DNA of 64,000 bases, taken from positions 1 through 64,000 of the forward strand of contig NZ_WOTB01000002.1 in NCBI RefSeq assembly GCF_011516835.1. Reading direction: 5' to 3'. A program made the translations under genes and the position numbers. Source of the stretch: Acetobacter musti. Its GTDB lineage: Bacteria > Pseudomonadota > Alphaproteobacteria > Acetobacterales > Acetobacteraceae. Each line of letters opens with the position of its first letter. The first letter of the stretch is position 1. Below are positions 54,233-62,422 of the stretch, piece by piece. The notes beneath the pieces were generated by a model. It was not told where the DNA came from. It did not search any database and worked only from the letters and a program-made list of their open reading frames with translations.

Positions 54233-55066
54233 ATGCGTTTCCATCGCTCGTGGCGTTCTCTTTCCGCTGTCATGGCGTCCGGCCTGGTGTTTACGGCGAT
54301 CACGGAGCGCGCTGCCGGGAGTCCGGTTTCTTCCGCGAAGTCAGAACAGCTTTACGAACTGATCGGAAATGCGCGCTTCGTCGATCTGACACATGCTTTC
54401 GGACCCGGCATTCCTCACTGGCGGGATGTGGGAGACGAGACGGTTACGACCTTGTACGATTATCCGCAGTCCGGTTTCAGAATTCAGAAATTCTGTCATG
54501 TGGGGCAGTGGGGCACCCATTTCGATCCGCCGGTTCATTTCATTCCCGGCGCCAGAACGCTGGATAATATTCCGCCGAAGGATCTGTTTCTTCCTCTCGC
54601 AGTCATCGACGTTCATGCCAGGGTGGCTGCTGATCCGGACTATGCCGTCACGCGTCAGGATATTCTGGACTGGGAGACGCGGAATGGACCTGTTCCGGCC
54701 AGGGCGTTTGTTGCGCTCAGGACAGACTGGTCGCGTCGCTGGGCGGACCAGAAGGCGATGCAGAATGTCGACGCCAGCGGCGTCTCGCATTATCCGGGCT
54801 GGAGTATGGAAGCGATTCGCTATCTGTACGAGGTGCGTCATATTACGGCCAATGGCCATGAAACCACCGATACAGAGCCCGGAGTGGTGGTGACGAAGAA
54901 CGATTATCCGATCGAACGTTATATTCTTGCTCACGACCATTATCAGATCGAGATCATGGCAAATCTTGATCAGGTCCCCGAAAAAGGGGCACTGATCAGT
55001 GTTGGCGTGCCAAAAGTGAAAGACGGAACCGGTTTTCCCGTCAGGGTGATTGCGATCATTCCATAA
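54233..55066 (+). CDS. Cyclase family protein (kynurenine formamidase-like), exported
   Basis: About 277 residues. The N-terminus SWRSLSAVMASGLVFTAITERAAG is a signal peptide, so this member works in the periplasm. The cyclase-fold metal motif is seen in FCHVGQWGTHFDPPVHFIPG (His-Gly...Gly-Thr-His-x-Asp), with the opening RFVDLTHAFGPGIPHW and the later NDYPIERYILAHDHYQIEIMANLDQVPEKGALISVG. Relatives hydrolyse N-formylkynurenine, isatin or lactone-like compounds. ATG 54233 follows GGGGAAAA. It stands right after the decayed oxidoreductase. Substrate unknown. Confidence 0.86.
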   Translation: MRFHRSWRSLSAVMASGLVFTAITERAAGSPVSSAKSEQLYELIGNARFVDLTHAFGPGIPHWRDVGDETVTTLYDYPQSGFRIQKFCHVGQWGTHFDPPVHFIPGARTLDNIPPKDLFLPLAVIDVHARVAADPDYAVTRQDILDWETRNGPVPARAFVALRTDWSRRWADQKAMQNVDASGVSHYPGWSMEAIRYLYEVRHITANGHETTDTEPGVVVTKNDYPIERYILAHDHYQIEIMANLDQVPEKGALISVGVPKVKDGTGFPVRVIAIIP

Positions 55067-55093
55067 GCCCGGCGGCTTCGTCATGCGTGGCTG

Positions 55094-55630
55094 TCAGGAG
55101 TGATGCCGAAGCGCTCTGAAAAACTCTTTCAGCATCAGAGAGTTTTCCCGTTCTCTGATGCCTCCGATCGTTTCGGGACGGTGCAGGCAGGCAGGTTGTC
55201 CGAAGAGACGGGGACCATGATCAACGCCACCGCCCTTCGGGTCCCAGGCACCGAAGATGATGCGCCGGATACGGAAATGGACGGCGGCGGCGGCGCACAT
55301 GGGACAGGGTTCGAGCGTGACGACCAGCGTGCAGTCCTCAAGACGTGTGGTGCCGCGGGCGCGTGCCGCGGCGCGCATGGCAAGAAGTTCGGCGTGGGCG
55401 GACGCGTCGTGATCGGCCTCGACGCGGTTTGAGGCCCGGGCGATGGGTCTGTTATCAGCATCGAGAATAACCGCGCCTACGGGAACTTCGCCGTTCCGGG
55501 CCGCCTCGCGGGCTTCGCTGAGGGCAAGATCCATCCCGGCACAGGGACGAAGGCCGCCAGGATTGCGGACAATATCGGAAGGCGGTGGCATGGCGTTCCC
55601 CTGGGACGCTCCGGAGGGCGGGACATGCAT
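55094..55630 (-). CDS. tadA: Nucleoside/tRNA adenosine deaminase (TadA-like)
   Basis: About 178 residues. The zinc deaminase core reads DASAHAELLAMRAAA (HAE with the proton-shuttle Glu) and VVTLEPCPMCAAAAVHFRIRRIIFGAWDPKGGGVDHG (PCxxC), a wording typical of alphaproteobacterial TadA, which makes inosine-34 in tRNA(Arg). The start is uncertain: ATG 55630 is taken; 55591 and 55534 also leave the domain whole, and the N-terminal 35 residues are not part of it. The C-terminal ends with MLKEFFRALR, the TadA helix. Another nucleoside deaminase function cannot be excluded. Confidence 0.85.
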   Translation of the reverse strand: MHVPPSGASQGNAMPPPSDIVRNPGGLRPCAGMDLALSEAREAARNGEVPVGAVILDADNRPIARASNRVEADHDASAHAELLAMRAAARARGTTRLEDCTLVVTLEPCPMCAAAAVHFRIRRIIFGAWDPKGGGVDHGPRLFGQPACLHRPETIGGIRERENSLMLKEFFRALRHHS

Positions 55631-55908
55631 AGGAGTCTCGTTGTGATTTGGGAAGATGGTGCCCGAGCTACACATCGGAACCAGCTCCGGGGCCGGCGAA
55701 GAGAATATTTCGACCCCGAACATGTCAGAAATATTATTTTCGCCACAGTTTGGCCTTGATCCGGGAACCCGGGGAGATCACAATGCGTTACGGCGTCGTT
55801 ACCTAAATTGTAATGTTTGCCAGTGTAAGAAAACATGGCGTCGGACTCATTGCGATAACGCGGATCCGATGTCCGGAAGGTCCTTGAGGCGCAGGGAGGG
55901 AGACAGTT

Positions 55909-56058
55909 ATGCATAGTCTGACACTTGTTCTGGCTGCTGCTGCGATCGGCCTTGGTTTCGCCGCTTCGGAGCATATCGGTCTTCATCAGACAGCTTCTCA
56001 TGCACACATGCGATCGCATGTTCATGCATCGAAAGATGCGGGCGTGGATTTGCCCTGA
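55909..56058 (+). CDS. Small secreted His-rich peptide (49 residues)
   Basis: ATG 55909 is preceded by GGAGGGAGA with 6 bases of spacing, one of the strongest ribosome sites in the window. The 49 residues start with a hydrophobic signal-like segment (MHSLTLVLAAAAIGLGFAAS). The mature part has six or seven His (EHIGLHQTASHAHMRSHVHA) and ends KDAGVDLP. No family is recognised. A role in binding metal in the periplasm is a guess from composition. Confidence 0.62.
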   Translation: MHSLTLVLAAAAIGLGFAASEHIGLHQTASHAHMRSHVHASKDAGVDLP

Positions 56059-56230
56059 AAAGTGCTGCGGGATCGGTGTTTCGAAGCATCGGTGGCTGAA
56101 CGTCCTTATGTTTACTATCTCATTATAATACAATGTGTGTAATCGGTTTGTTTTCCGATTTTGACGCAGGTCATTGTAAACCGGTTTGTCTTGGTATGGG
56201 GTGTGTCCTGCCTTTTTAAGGACAGACGAT

Positions 56231-57001
56231 ATGGGACGTGTATCAGGAAAAGTGGCTCTCGTGACGGGAGCAGCGCTTGGGATTGGCAAGGCGACGGCGC
56301 AACTGCTGGCGCGCGAGGGCGCGAAGGTCGTCATAACCGACATGAAGGTATCGGATGGTCAGGCCGTTGTTGCTGAGATTAAGGCGACAGGCGGTGAGGC
56401 CATGTTCGCCGAGCTGAATGTCACACATGAGGACGACTGGAAAAAGGCCATTGCGGCGACTCTTCAGGCGTATGGTCAGCTTGATATAGTGGTTAATAAT
56501 GCCGGAATTGCCTGGACAGGGACGGTTGAAAGTACCGGGCTCGATGACTGGCGGCGGGTTCAGTCAATCAATCTCGATGGCGTTTTCCTCGGTACGAAAT
56601 ATGCTGTCGAGGCGATGAAACCGCATAGACGCGGGTCGATCATCAATCTGTCATCGATTGAAGGACTTGTCGGTGATCCGACCCTGGCGGCGTATAATGC
56701 AAGCAAAGGCGGAGTAAGGCTGTTTACGAAATCCGCTGCCCTGCATTGTGCGAAATCAGGCTATAATATCAGGGTGAATTCAGTTCATCCAGGTTATATC
56801 TGGACACCGATGGTGCAGGGACTGACAGGGGAGACGCCGGATCAGGAGGCAGCACGGCAGAAGCTCGTGGACCTGCATCCGATCGGTCATCTCGGTGAGC
56901 CGGACGATATTGCTTATGGAATTCTGTTCCTGGCGTCCGATGAGTCGAAATTCATGACCGGCAGTGAACTGGTCATTGATGGCGGATATACCGCTCAGTA
57001 A
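56231..57001 (+). CDS. Short-chain dehydrogenase, Lactobacillus (R)-alcohol dehydrogenase-like
   Basis: About 256 residues, classical SDR: nucleotide loop VTGAALGIGKATAQLL, NNAGIAWTG, catalytic Ser in INLSSIEGLVGDPTLAAYNASKGG with Tyr and Lys (YxxxK), and VHPGYIWTP. The C-terminal block HPIGHLGEPDDIAYGILFLASDESKFMTGSELVIDGGYTAQ is strikingly close to the NADPH-dependent (R)-specific alcohol dehydrogenases of Lactobacillus kefir/brevis. The Asp in VVITDMK after strand 2 predicts NAD(H) rather than NADP(H). ATG 56231 follows AAGGAC. Oxidation of secondary alcohols or ketone reduction is expected. A strong terminator follows the gene. Confidence 0.92.
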   Translation: MGRVSGKVALVTGAALGIGKATAQLLAREGAKVVITDMKVSDGQAVVAEIKATGGEAMFAELNVTHEDDWKKAIAATLQAYGQLDIVVNNAGIAWTGTVESTGLDDWRRVQSINLDGVFLGTKYAVEAMKPHRRGSIINLSSIEGLVGDPTLAAYNASKGGVRLFTKSAALHCAKSGYNIRVNSVHPGYIWTPMVQGLTGETPDQEAARQKLVDLHPIGHLGEPDDIAYGILFLASDESKFMTGSELVIDGGYTAQ

Positions 57002-57036
57002 CTTCTGTTTCTGTCCGGATTCAGATTTATGCAGAG

Positions 57037-57076
57037 GCCTCCTGTGACCGGAAGTTTCGGTCACAGGAGGCTTTTT
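57037..57076 (+). terminator. Rho-independent terminator after the SDR gene
   Basis: GCCTCCTGTGACCG and its exact complement CGGTCACAGGAGGC enclose a 7-base loop (57051-57057) and are followed by TTTTT at 57072-57076. It lies 36 bases after the SDR stop. Confidence 0.92.
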
Positions 57077-57178
57077 ATCTATGAAGGCCAGTATTTAGTC
57101 CCGGGAGAAGCTTCGGTTCATTTTCAGCAGTGTGAGCGGCCATATACCGGTGTCCAGCTTTGTTCTATGGGAAGCGGC

Positions 57179-57901
57179 ATGAATGCTTCCCTTCCTCTTA
57201 TCGGTGTCACACTGGATCAGGAGCCTGGCAGCCCGGCTCAGTATTCGGCCTTTCCGTGGTATGCGGTCCGGGCGAATTACATGGGCGCGGTGGTGAAGGC
57301 CGGGGGCTTGCCGGTTGCGCTGTCGCATACGCCCTGCCTGGCGGACGAGACTGTATCCCGGCTGGACGGGCTGATTGTGACCGGTGGAGCGTTCGATATT
57401 GATCCGGCGCTGTATGGCGAGGCGCGGGATGAACGGACACCATTGCTGAAGCCGGGCCGGACACAGGCAGAACTGAAACTGATCGGGGCGGCCCGGACGC
57501 GCGGAATTCCGGTGTTTGGAATCTGTGGCGGAATGCAGCTGCTGGCGGCTGTTCTGGGTGGAACGCTGTATCAGGATATTACGGCGGCGATACCGGATGC
57601 GCTGCCGCATGAGCAGCCGAATCCGCGGGATGAGGCAGGGCATATCGTGACACTGGAGGCAGGAACACGCCTGGCAGAGATTGTCGGGCGACCGTCAATG
57701 GCGGTGAATTCCTCGCATCACCAGGCGGTGCGTGATCCCGGGCGAGCGGTGGTTTCGGCACGGGCGGAAGACGGAGTGATCGAGGCGATCGAGGATCCAC
57801 ATGCGGCGTTCTGCTTGGGAGTGCAGTGGCATCCCGAGTTTTCAATTGATCCCGGGGATCGTGCGCTGTTTGCGGCGTTTGTCGTCGCAGCCCGGAAATA
57901 A
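57179..57901 (+). CDS. Gamma-glutamyl-gamma-aminobutyrate hydrolase-family protein (peptidase C26)
   Basis: About 240 residues, class I glutamine amidotransferase fold. LPLIGVTLDQEPG opens the domain, DGLIVTGGAFDIDPALYGE follows, the nucleophile Cys is in GIPVFGICGGMQLLAAVLGG, and His-Glu lie in FCLGVQWHPEFSID. These match PuuD-type enzymes that hydrolyse gamma-glutamyl-GABA in putrescine breakdown. MAVNSSHHQAV is the usual substrate-side motif. ATG 57179 follows GGGAAG closely; the longer frame from 57029 runs through the terminator and is rejected. No other put/puu gene is near. Confidence 0.88.
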   Translation: MNASLPLIGVTLDQEPGSPAQYSAFPWYAVRANYMGAVVKAGGLPVALSHTPCLADETVSRLDGLIVTGGAFDIDPALYGEARDERTPLLKPGRTQAELKLIGAARTRGIPVFGICGGMQLLAAVLGGTLYQDITAAIPDALPHEQPNPRDEAGHIVTLEAGTRLAEIVGRPSMAVNSSHHQAVRDPGRAVVSARAEDGVIEAIEDPHAAFCLGVQWHPEFSIDPGDRALFAAFVVAARK

Positions 57902-58111
57902 TCTCACGGGCTCTGCTCCTTCCGCACCTCATTTTGCGGAACAAACCAGGGTCAGAGAGACCGCGTCTCTTTGTCGGTTTCAAGGCAAAGTTTCGGAGAA
58001 CTGCCTGTCCGGCCCGCCATATACCGTTGACGGCGTTTGTTCTATGGGAACGACATCAGCGTTGTACGGTCCAGAGCCCTGACGCGGAGTTTTGTCCGGG
58101 AGAGAACGGTG

Positions 58112-58885
58112 ATGAGTGAAGAAACGCAGCAGGACAGCGCGCGGGGCGAGCGGATTGCGAAGTGGCTGGCGCGGAGCGGTGTGGCAAGCCGTCGTGATGT
58201 CGAGCGGATGATTGAGGAGCGACGGGTTTCGCTCAACGGACAGGTCGTGGAGCATCCGGCGACATTCGTGACACCCGTCGATGCCGTGGCCGTGGACGGA
58301 AAGCTGGTGAACGGTCCGGACCGGACGCGTCTGTGGCGGTATCACAAGCCGGACGGTCTGGTGACGACGCACCGCGATCCGGAAGGACGGAAAACGGTGT
58401 TTGAGTCGCTTCCGGAGGGCATGCCGCGCGTGGTGAGCGTCGGACGGCTGGATCTCAACAGCGAGGGCCTGCTGCTGCTGACCAATGACGGCGCACTGGC
58501 GCGGAGGCTGGAACTGCCGTCCAATGGCTGGCTGCGGCGCTACCGGGTGCGCGTGTTCGGCGTGGTCGATGAAAAGCGGCTGGAGGAACTGGCGAAAGGC
58601 TCTGTCTTTGAGGGCGTGAAATACGGTCCGATCGAGGCGGCGCTGGACTCCCGCAAGGGCGATAACGCCTGGCTGACGGTCTCGCTGCGCGAAGGCAAGA
58701 ACCGGGAGGTCAGAAAGGTGATGATGGGCATGAACCTCCACGTCAGCCGTCTGATCCGCACGTCCTATGGTCCTTTTCAGCTCGGCGAACTGCAGCCAGG
58801 GGAACTGGAAGAGGTTCAGTCGCGGGTGATTAAGGCGCAGATTCCGCAGGGTGCGGAAGCGGGGGCTGGTGCGAAGCGCCGATAA
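58112..58885 (+). CDS. 23S rRNA pseudouridine synthase (RluB/RsuA family)
   Basis: About 257 residues. The S4 RNA-binding domain (RGERIAKWLARSGVASRRDVERMIEERRVSLNGQVV) precedes the catalytic domain, whose Asp is in VSVGRLDLNSEGLLLLTNDG; RLELPSNGWLRRYRVRVFG and LREGKNREVRKVMMGMNLHVSRLIR complete the family pattern. It isomerises a uridine in ribosomal RNA, most likely position 2605 of 23S (RluB) by domain order. ATG 58112 follows GGGAGAG. RsmD and a hairpin repeat lie downstream, so two rRNA modification enzymes are neighbours. Confidence 0.92.
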   Translation: MSEETQQDSARGERIAKWLARSGVASRRDVERMIEERRVSLNGQVVEHPATFVTPVDAVAVDGKLVNGPDRTRLWRYHKPDGLVTTHRDPEGRKTVFESLPEGMPRVVSVGRLDLNSEGLLLLTNDGALARRLELPSNGWLRRYRVRVFGVVDEKRLEELAKGSVFEGVKYGPIEAALDSRKGDNAWLTVSLREGKNREVRKVMMGMNLHVSRLIRTSYGPFQLGELQPGELEEVQSRVIKAQIPQGAEAGAGAKRR

Positions 58886-58922
58886 GCTGCGCCGGTCGCC
58901 AGACTGTCTTGCTTAAATAATA

Positions 58923-58972
58923 CGGGGGGCAGGGGGCCTGCGGTCCCTGCCGGGTCCGGGCAGAGCCCGGAT
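58923..58972. repeat. Dispersed hairpin repeat (REP-like), third copy
   Basis: GCAGGGGGCCTGCGGTCCCTGC forms one hairpin and CCGGGCAGAGCCCGG a second. This is the same two-hairpin layout as the repeats at 3088-3210, with shared GGGCAGAGCCC and CGGTCCCT blocks. It fills the space between the pseudouridine synthase gene and rsmD. Confidence 0.65.
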
Positions 58973-59003
58973 GACTGTGACTGAAACGAAGGTTCTGGTT
59001 CTG

Positions 59004-59570
59004 ATGCGGATTATTGCAGGCAGCAGAAAAGGACGGACGCTGGAAGCGCCTGCCGGAAGCGCAACGCGCCCGACGGCGGACCGCGTGCGTCAGGCGCTGT
59101 TCGACATGCTGCTGCACGCACCCTGGGGCGGGCGCGACTGTATCGAAGGCGTCCGCGTCCTGGACGGCTTCGCCGGAACCGGTGCACTGGGCCTGGAGGC
59201 GCTCTCTCGCGGGGCGGCCTTCTGCACGTTCTTCGAGACCGACCGACCGGCTCTCGGCGCATTGCGGGCCAATCTCGCCGGATGCCGGATGCGCGACATA
59301 GCGCAGGTGTTCGCCGGAAGCGTGCTGAGGCCGAAACCGGCCGCGCATCCCTGCGGGCTGGTGTTTCTCGATCCGCCTTACGGCCAGGGTCTGCCGGCTC
59401 AGGCGCTGGCGGCGCTCTCCCGCGCCGGATGGATCGCACCAGGCGCGCTGATCGTCATCGAGACCGGACGCGATGAAGATACGACGGTGGAGAATGCTGA
59501 ATTTCTGGCCGAACGCGCGCATGGCGCGGCGCGGCTTTCGATCTGGCGCGCCGGCGGCGGGACGGAGTAA
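59004..59570 (+). CDS. rsmD: 16S rRNA (guanine-966-N2) methyltransferase
   Basis: About 188 residues. MRIIAGSRKGRTLEAPAGSATRPTADRVRQALFDML is the standard RsmD opening, GVRVLDGFAGTGALGLEALSRGA the SAM loop, and LVFLDPPYGQGL the DPPY catalytic motif for exocyclic amino groups. ATG 59004 is preferred over 58971 because homologs begin with MRIIAG. The enzyme modifies G966 in the small ribosomal subunit. It is followed nine bases later by the YigZ-like gene, so the two share a transcript. Confidence 0.95.
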   Translation: MRIIAGSRKGRTLEAPAGSATRPTADRVRQALFDMLLHAPWGGRDCIEGVRVLDGFAGTGALGLEALSRGAAFCTFFETDRPALGALRANLAGCRMRDIAQVFAGSVLRPKPAAHPCGLVFLDPPYGQGLPAQALAALSRAGWIAPGALIVIETGRDEDTTVENAEFLAERAHGAARLSIWRAGGGTE

Positions 59571-59579
59571 TCCGGAGCG

Positions 59580-60185
59580 ATGGCAGAAACGCTGACCGGA
59601 CGGGCATTTTTCGAAAAAGAGATTAAGAAGAGCCGGTTTATCGCGCAGGCGGCTCCCGTGGGCTCCGAAGACGAGGCGACAGCCTTTATTCAGGAGGTCT
59701 CCGATCCGGATGCGCGGCATAATTGCTGGGCGTGGAAGGCCGGCGCACAGTACCGCTTTCATGACGCGGACGAACCTTCCGGCACGGCCGGCCGGCCGAT
59801 CCTGCAGGTGATCGAGGCGCAGGGCCTGGACCGGGTCGCGGTGGTGGTGACGCGCTGGTTCGGCGGGATCAAGCTGGGCGCGGGCGGCCTGGTCCGGGCG
59901 TATGGCGGCACGGCGGCTGAATGTCTGCGGCTGGCGGAGCGGGAGGAAATCGTTGAGCGGACAAGGCTGTCCTTTCATTGTCCGTTTTCGGATCTGGCCC
60001 TGGTCGGGGCGCGGCTGCCCGGTCTCGGGGCGCTGATCGCGTCCGAGACCTTCGATGCGGAGGGGGCTGCCTATGTCGTGGCGGTGCCCTGTGACGATGT
60101 GGCGGAGGTCATGACGCGCTTGGCGGATCTGACGAGCGGGCGCATTGTTGCGCGGATAATGGATGAAATTAACGGCAATTCGTGA
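59580..60185 (+). CDS. IMPACT/YigZ family protein
   Basis: 201 residues. The UPF0029 signature is clear: SRFIAQAAPVGSEDEATAFIQEV, ARHNCWAWKAG, DADEPSGTAGRPILQVIEAQGL, VVVTRWFGGIKLGAGGLVRAYGG. The second half is the small ferredoxin-like C-terminal domain (RTRLSFHCPFSDLALVGARLP). Related eukaryotic IMPACT proteins tune translation through Gcn2; the bacterial function is not known. It lies in the rsmD transcript. Confidence 0.9.
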   Translation: MAETLTGRAFFEKEIKKSRFIAQAAPVGSEDEATAFIQEVSDPDARHNCWAWKAGAQYRFHDADEPSGTAGRPILQVIEAQGLDRVAVVVTRWFGGIKLGAGGLVRAYGGTAAECLRLAEREEIVERTRLSFHCPFSDLALVGARLPGLGALIASETFDAEGAAYVVAVPCDDVAEVMTRLADLTSGRIVARIMDEINGNS

Positions 60186-60230
60186 CCTGCCGGTAAATAA
60201 AGATCGGGTTCCGGAACTGTCAGGGCCGGA

Positions 60231-61181
60231 ATGCACGAGTATATTTTAATATGTATGAAACCTGAATTCTGTAGAGAAAGCGGACTGGAAAGCTGCCGAC
60301 AGGCCGGGTTTGTGGATGGGCTGAAACTCAATATTATTGTTCAGTGCGCGCTGGTCATCGCCACAGCGCTGGTATTCCTTGCGACCGGGACGACACTGAC
60401 CGCTGATCGCGGTTTTCCCGAGTTCTTTCTTCTTTTATACGGCCTGCTCTTCATAGCAGCGTATATCGTGCGCAGTCGCGTGCTGACGCTGGCATGTCAG
60501 GGGTTGATTTTCTATATCTCAGCTGGCTTTTGCGCGGGGTTTGCAGCACTGGCGGCATTGCGGACAGAGGCGCCTCTGGCAGATACGCGGCTTGACGGAT
60601 GGGATCATCATCTGGGGATTCATACCGAACATATTTTTACTTTTTTTGCGCCATTTGACGCGTTTAACAGCGTGCTGGGAGAGGCGTACCGGCTGACGGT
60701 CCCCTGTATGATGGTGACGATTATTGTTCTGGCGTTAAGGCAGGATGCGATCGGCCTCTACAGGATGTGTTTTATTTTTTCCGTCTCGGCATTCACCTGT
60801 GCTCTGTTCAACCTGTTCTTTCCAGCGCTTGATACGGTTCTGTATCACCACCTGTCTTCCGATCTCATGAAGCATTTTCCCGCCGGAGCCGGAGTGGATT
60901 ACGGACCGCCATTCGAGGCCTGGCATTCGCGCCGGCTTTCAGCGGCTTCGCCATCGGCTCTGAGCGGCGTGGTCGCTTTCCCGTCTCTCCATGTGGTGAT
61001 GGCGCTGACGGAACTGGCCTTTCTGAAAATAAATGCCGTTTTTAACAGTGTCGTTTTTATCTGTGTTTTACTCGTTCTTCTTTCCACAATTCTGATTGGC
61101 GGACATTACGTGTCTGATATTATCGGCGGTGCTTTCCTGTTTTACGGTGTTTCGCTGCTTTCTGAGCGGATCGTGCGGTAA
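60231..61181 (+). CDS. PAP2-superfamily membrane phosphatase/phosphotransferase
   Basis: 316 residues, about six to seven membrane helices. The C-terminal PAP2 signature reads AFPSLHVVMALTELAF and LLSTILIGGHYVSDIIGGAFLFYG, supplying the catalytic His pair. The Arg of the third motif is not obvious. Layout, with a long N-terminal helical part, is closer to the Aur1/Ipt1 inositolphosphoryltransferase-like branch than to simple lipid phosphatases. It would act on phospho- or phosphosphingolipids at the inner membrane; acetic acid bacteria are known to make sphingolipids and hopanoids, but the substrate here is inference. Confidence 0.82.
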   Translation: MHEYILICMKPEFCRESGLESCRQAGFVDGLKLNIIVQCALVIATALVFLATGTTLTADRGFPEFFLLLYGLLFIAAYIVRSRVLTLACQGLIFYISAGFCAGFAALAALRTEAPLADTRLDGWDHHLGIHTEHIFTFFAPFDAFNSVLGEAYRLTVPCMMVTIIVLALRQDAIGLYRMCFIFSVSAFTCALFNLFFPALDTVLYHHLSSDLMKHFPAGAGVDYGPPFEAWHSRRLSAASPSALSGVVAFPSLHVVMALTELAFLKINAVFNSVVFICVLLVLLSTILIGGHYVSDIIGGAFLFYGVSLLSERIVR

Positions 61182-61273
61182 CGCCGGGATACGGTCTGGT
61201 CTGCGCCGGCCGGCCTTGCCTGTAGGGCAGGATTAAGGCCACATCCTGTGGGATCTAAGACAGTTGAGGATGG

Positions 61274-62305
61274 ATGATGTCGCATAGCATTGCTGTCGTG
61301 ACCGGGGCTGGCGCGGGTGTGGGGCGTGCGACGGCGCGGGCGCTGGGACGTGCGGGATTTGACGTGGCTTTGCTCGGGCGCAGCGAGGTGCGTCTGCAGG
61401 CAGCGGCGAAAGCGCTTGAGCAGGCGGCCGCAAGAGCTCTGTGCGTGCCGGTCGATGTGAGCGACGCGTCTGCTGTGGAGGCTGCCGCGGATCATGTTGA
61501 AGCGGAACTGGGACCGATAGCACTCTGGGTGAACTGCGCGGGCGCAACAGTGATCGGACCGGTAGCCGAACTGGACGCGGCTGAACTGCGTCGGGCGACG
61601 GAGGTGACATATCTGGGCACTGTTCACGGAACAATGGCGGCGCTGCGGCGGATGCGCCGGCGTGGAAAAGGCGTGATCGTCAATCTGGATCTGGCGCCGC
61701 GCCTGCAGGGCCTCCCGATGCAGGCGGCCGAAGGCGGGGCACGGGCGGCTGTCCGGGGATTCTGCGAGAGTCTGCGGGCCGAACTCCTGCATGACGGTGA
61801 CCGTATCCGGGTAGCACTGGTGCATCTGCCCGGGCTCAACACGCCGCGTTATGGATGGACACGGAATCTGACGGGACGCCTGTTGCGGCCGGTGGCGCCG
61901 GTTTATGAGCCCGAAGTCGCCGGTGAGGCCATCTGCCGGGCGGCGTTTTATGACTGTGACCAAGTCTGGATCGGTCTCGGCGGGCAGGTGACGCGGGCTC
62001 TGAACGCGTTTCTGCCGCGGATGATGCGTCGGAGGCGGGCGCGTCTCGGATATTATGCCCAGATGGAGAACCTTCGGGCTGCGGCGGACGCACCATCCGA
62101 TCTGGAGGCCAGCGTTGCCGGCTCATTTTCCGTGCATGGACATTTTGATCAGGAAACGCGGAAGGCAACGTCTCTGACGCCAGTGTTTCTCTGTGCGCCG
62201 CTTCCGGGATTTGTGAAATGGATTGCCGGTGGTGTTGCCGGGCTGGGGCTGGCCGGGTTTATGTTACGCAAAGGCGTGGGAAAGCGGGAACGTCAGGACT
62301 CCTGA
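61274..62305 (+). CDS. SDR-fold protein lacking the catalytic Ser, Tyr and Lys
   Basis: 343 residues. The nucleotide loop is intact (IAVVTGAGAGVGRATARALGRAG), and so is the strand-4 motif as NCAGATV. In active relatives the next part reads like SSALAY...LQxAYCxxKHAVxGF. Here it is NLDLAPRLQGLPMQAAEGGARAAVRGF, so Ser, Tyr and Lys are replaced by Asp, Glu and Arg. The fold continues normally (ESLRAELLHDGDRIRVALVHLPGLNTP), and one membrane helix near the end (KWIAGGVAGLGLAGFML) anchors it. It is a full-length frame with AGGATGG before the ATG, so it looks like a maintained pseudoenzyme rather than debris. Confidence 0.85.
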   Translation: MMSHSIAVVTGAGAGVGRATARALGRAGFDVALLGRSEVRLQAAAKALEQAAARALCVPVDVSDASAVEAAADHVEAELGPIALWVNCAGATVIGPVAELDAAELRRATEVTYLGTVHGTMAALRRMRRRGKGVIVNLDLAPRLQGLPMQAAEGGARAAVRGFCESLRAELLHDGDRIRVALVHLPGLNTPRYGWTRNLTGRLLRPVAPVYEPEVAGEAICRAAFYDCDQVWIGLGGQVTRALNAFLPRMMRRRRARLGYYAQMENLRAAADAPSDLEASVAGSFSVHGHFDQETRKATSLTPVFLCAPLPGFVKWIAGGVAGLGLAGFMLRKGVGKRERQDS

Positions 62306-62422
62306 AGCGTTGACTGAAGGCGGAATCCGGAAGCAGCGCCGGCTCCGGTGCTGCTCCGGACCGCCTGGCGTTTCGGCGGACTGAACAGCAGTGCGCGGCT
62401 GATGTGAAAGGGCCCGGAAACC

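Noticed and set aside
57029..57178. N-terminal 50-codon extension of the C26 amidohydrolase frame
   Set aside because: It runs through the terminator of the previous gene, and a good ribosome site precedes ATG 57179.
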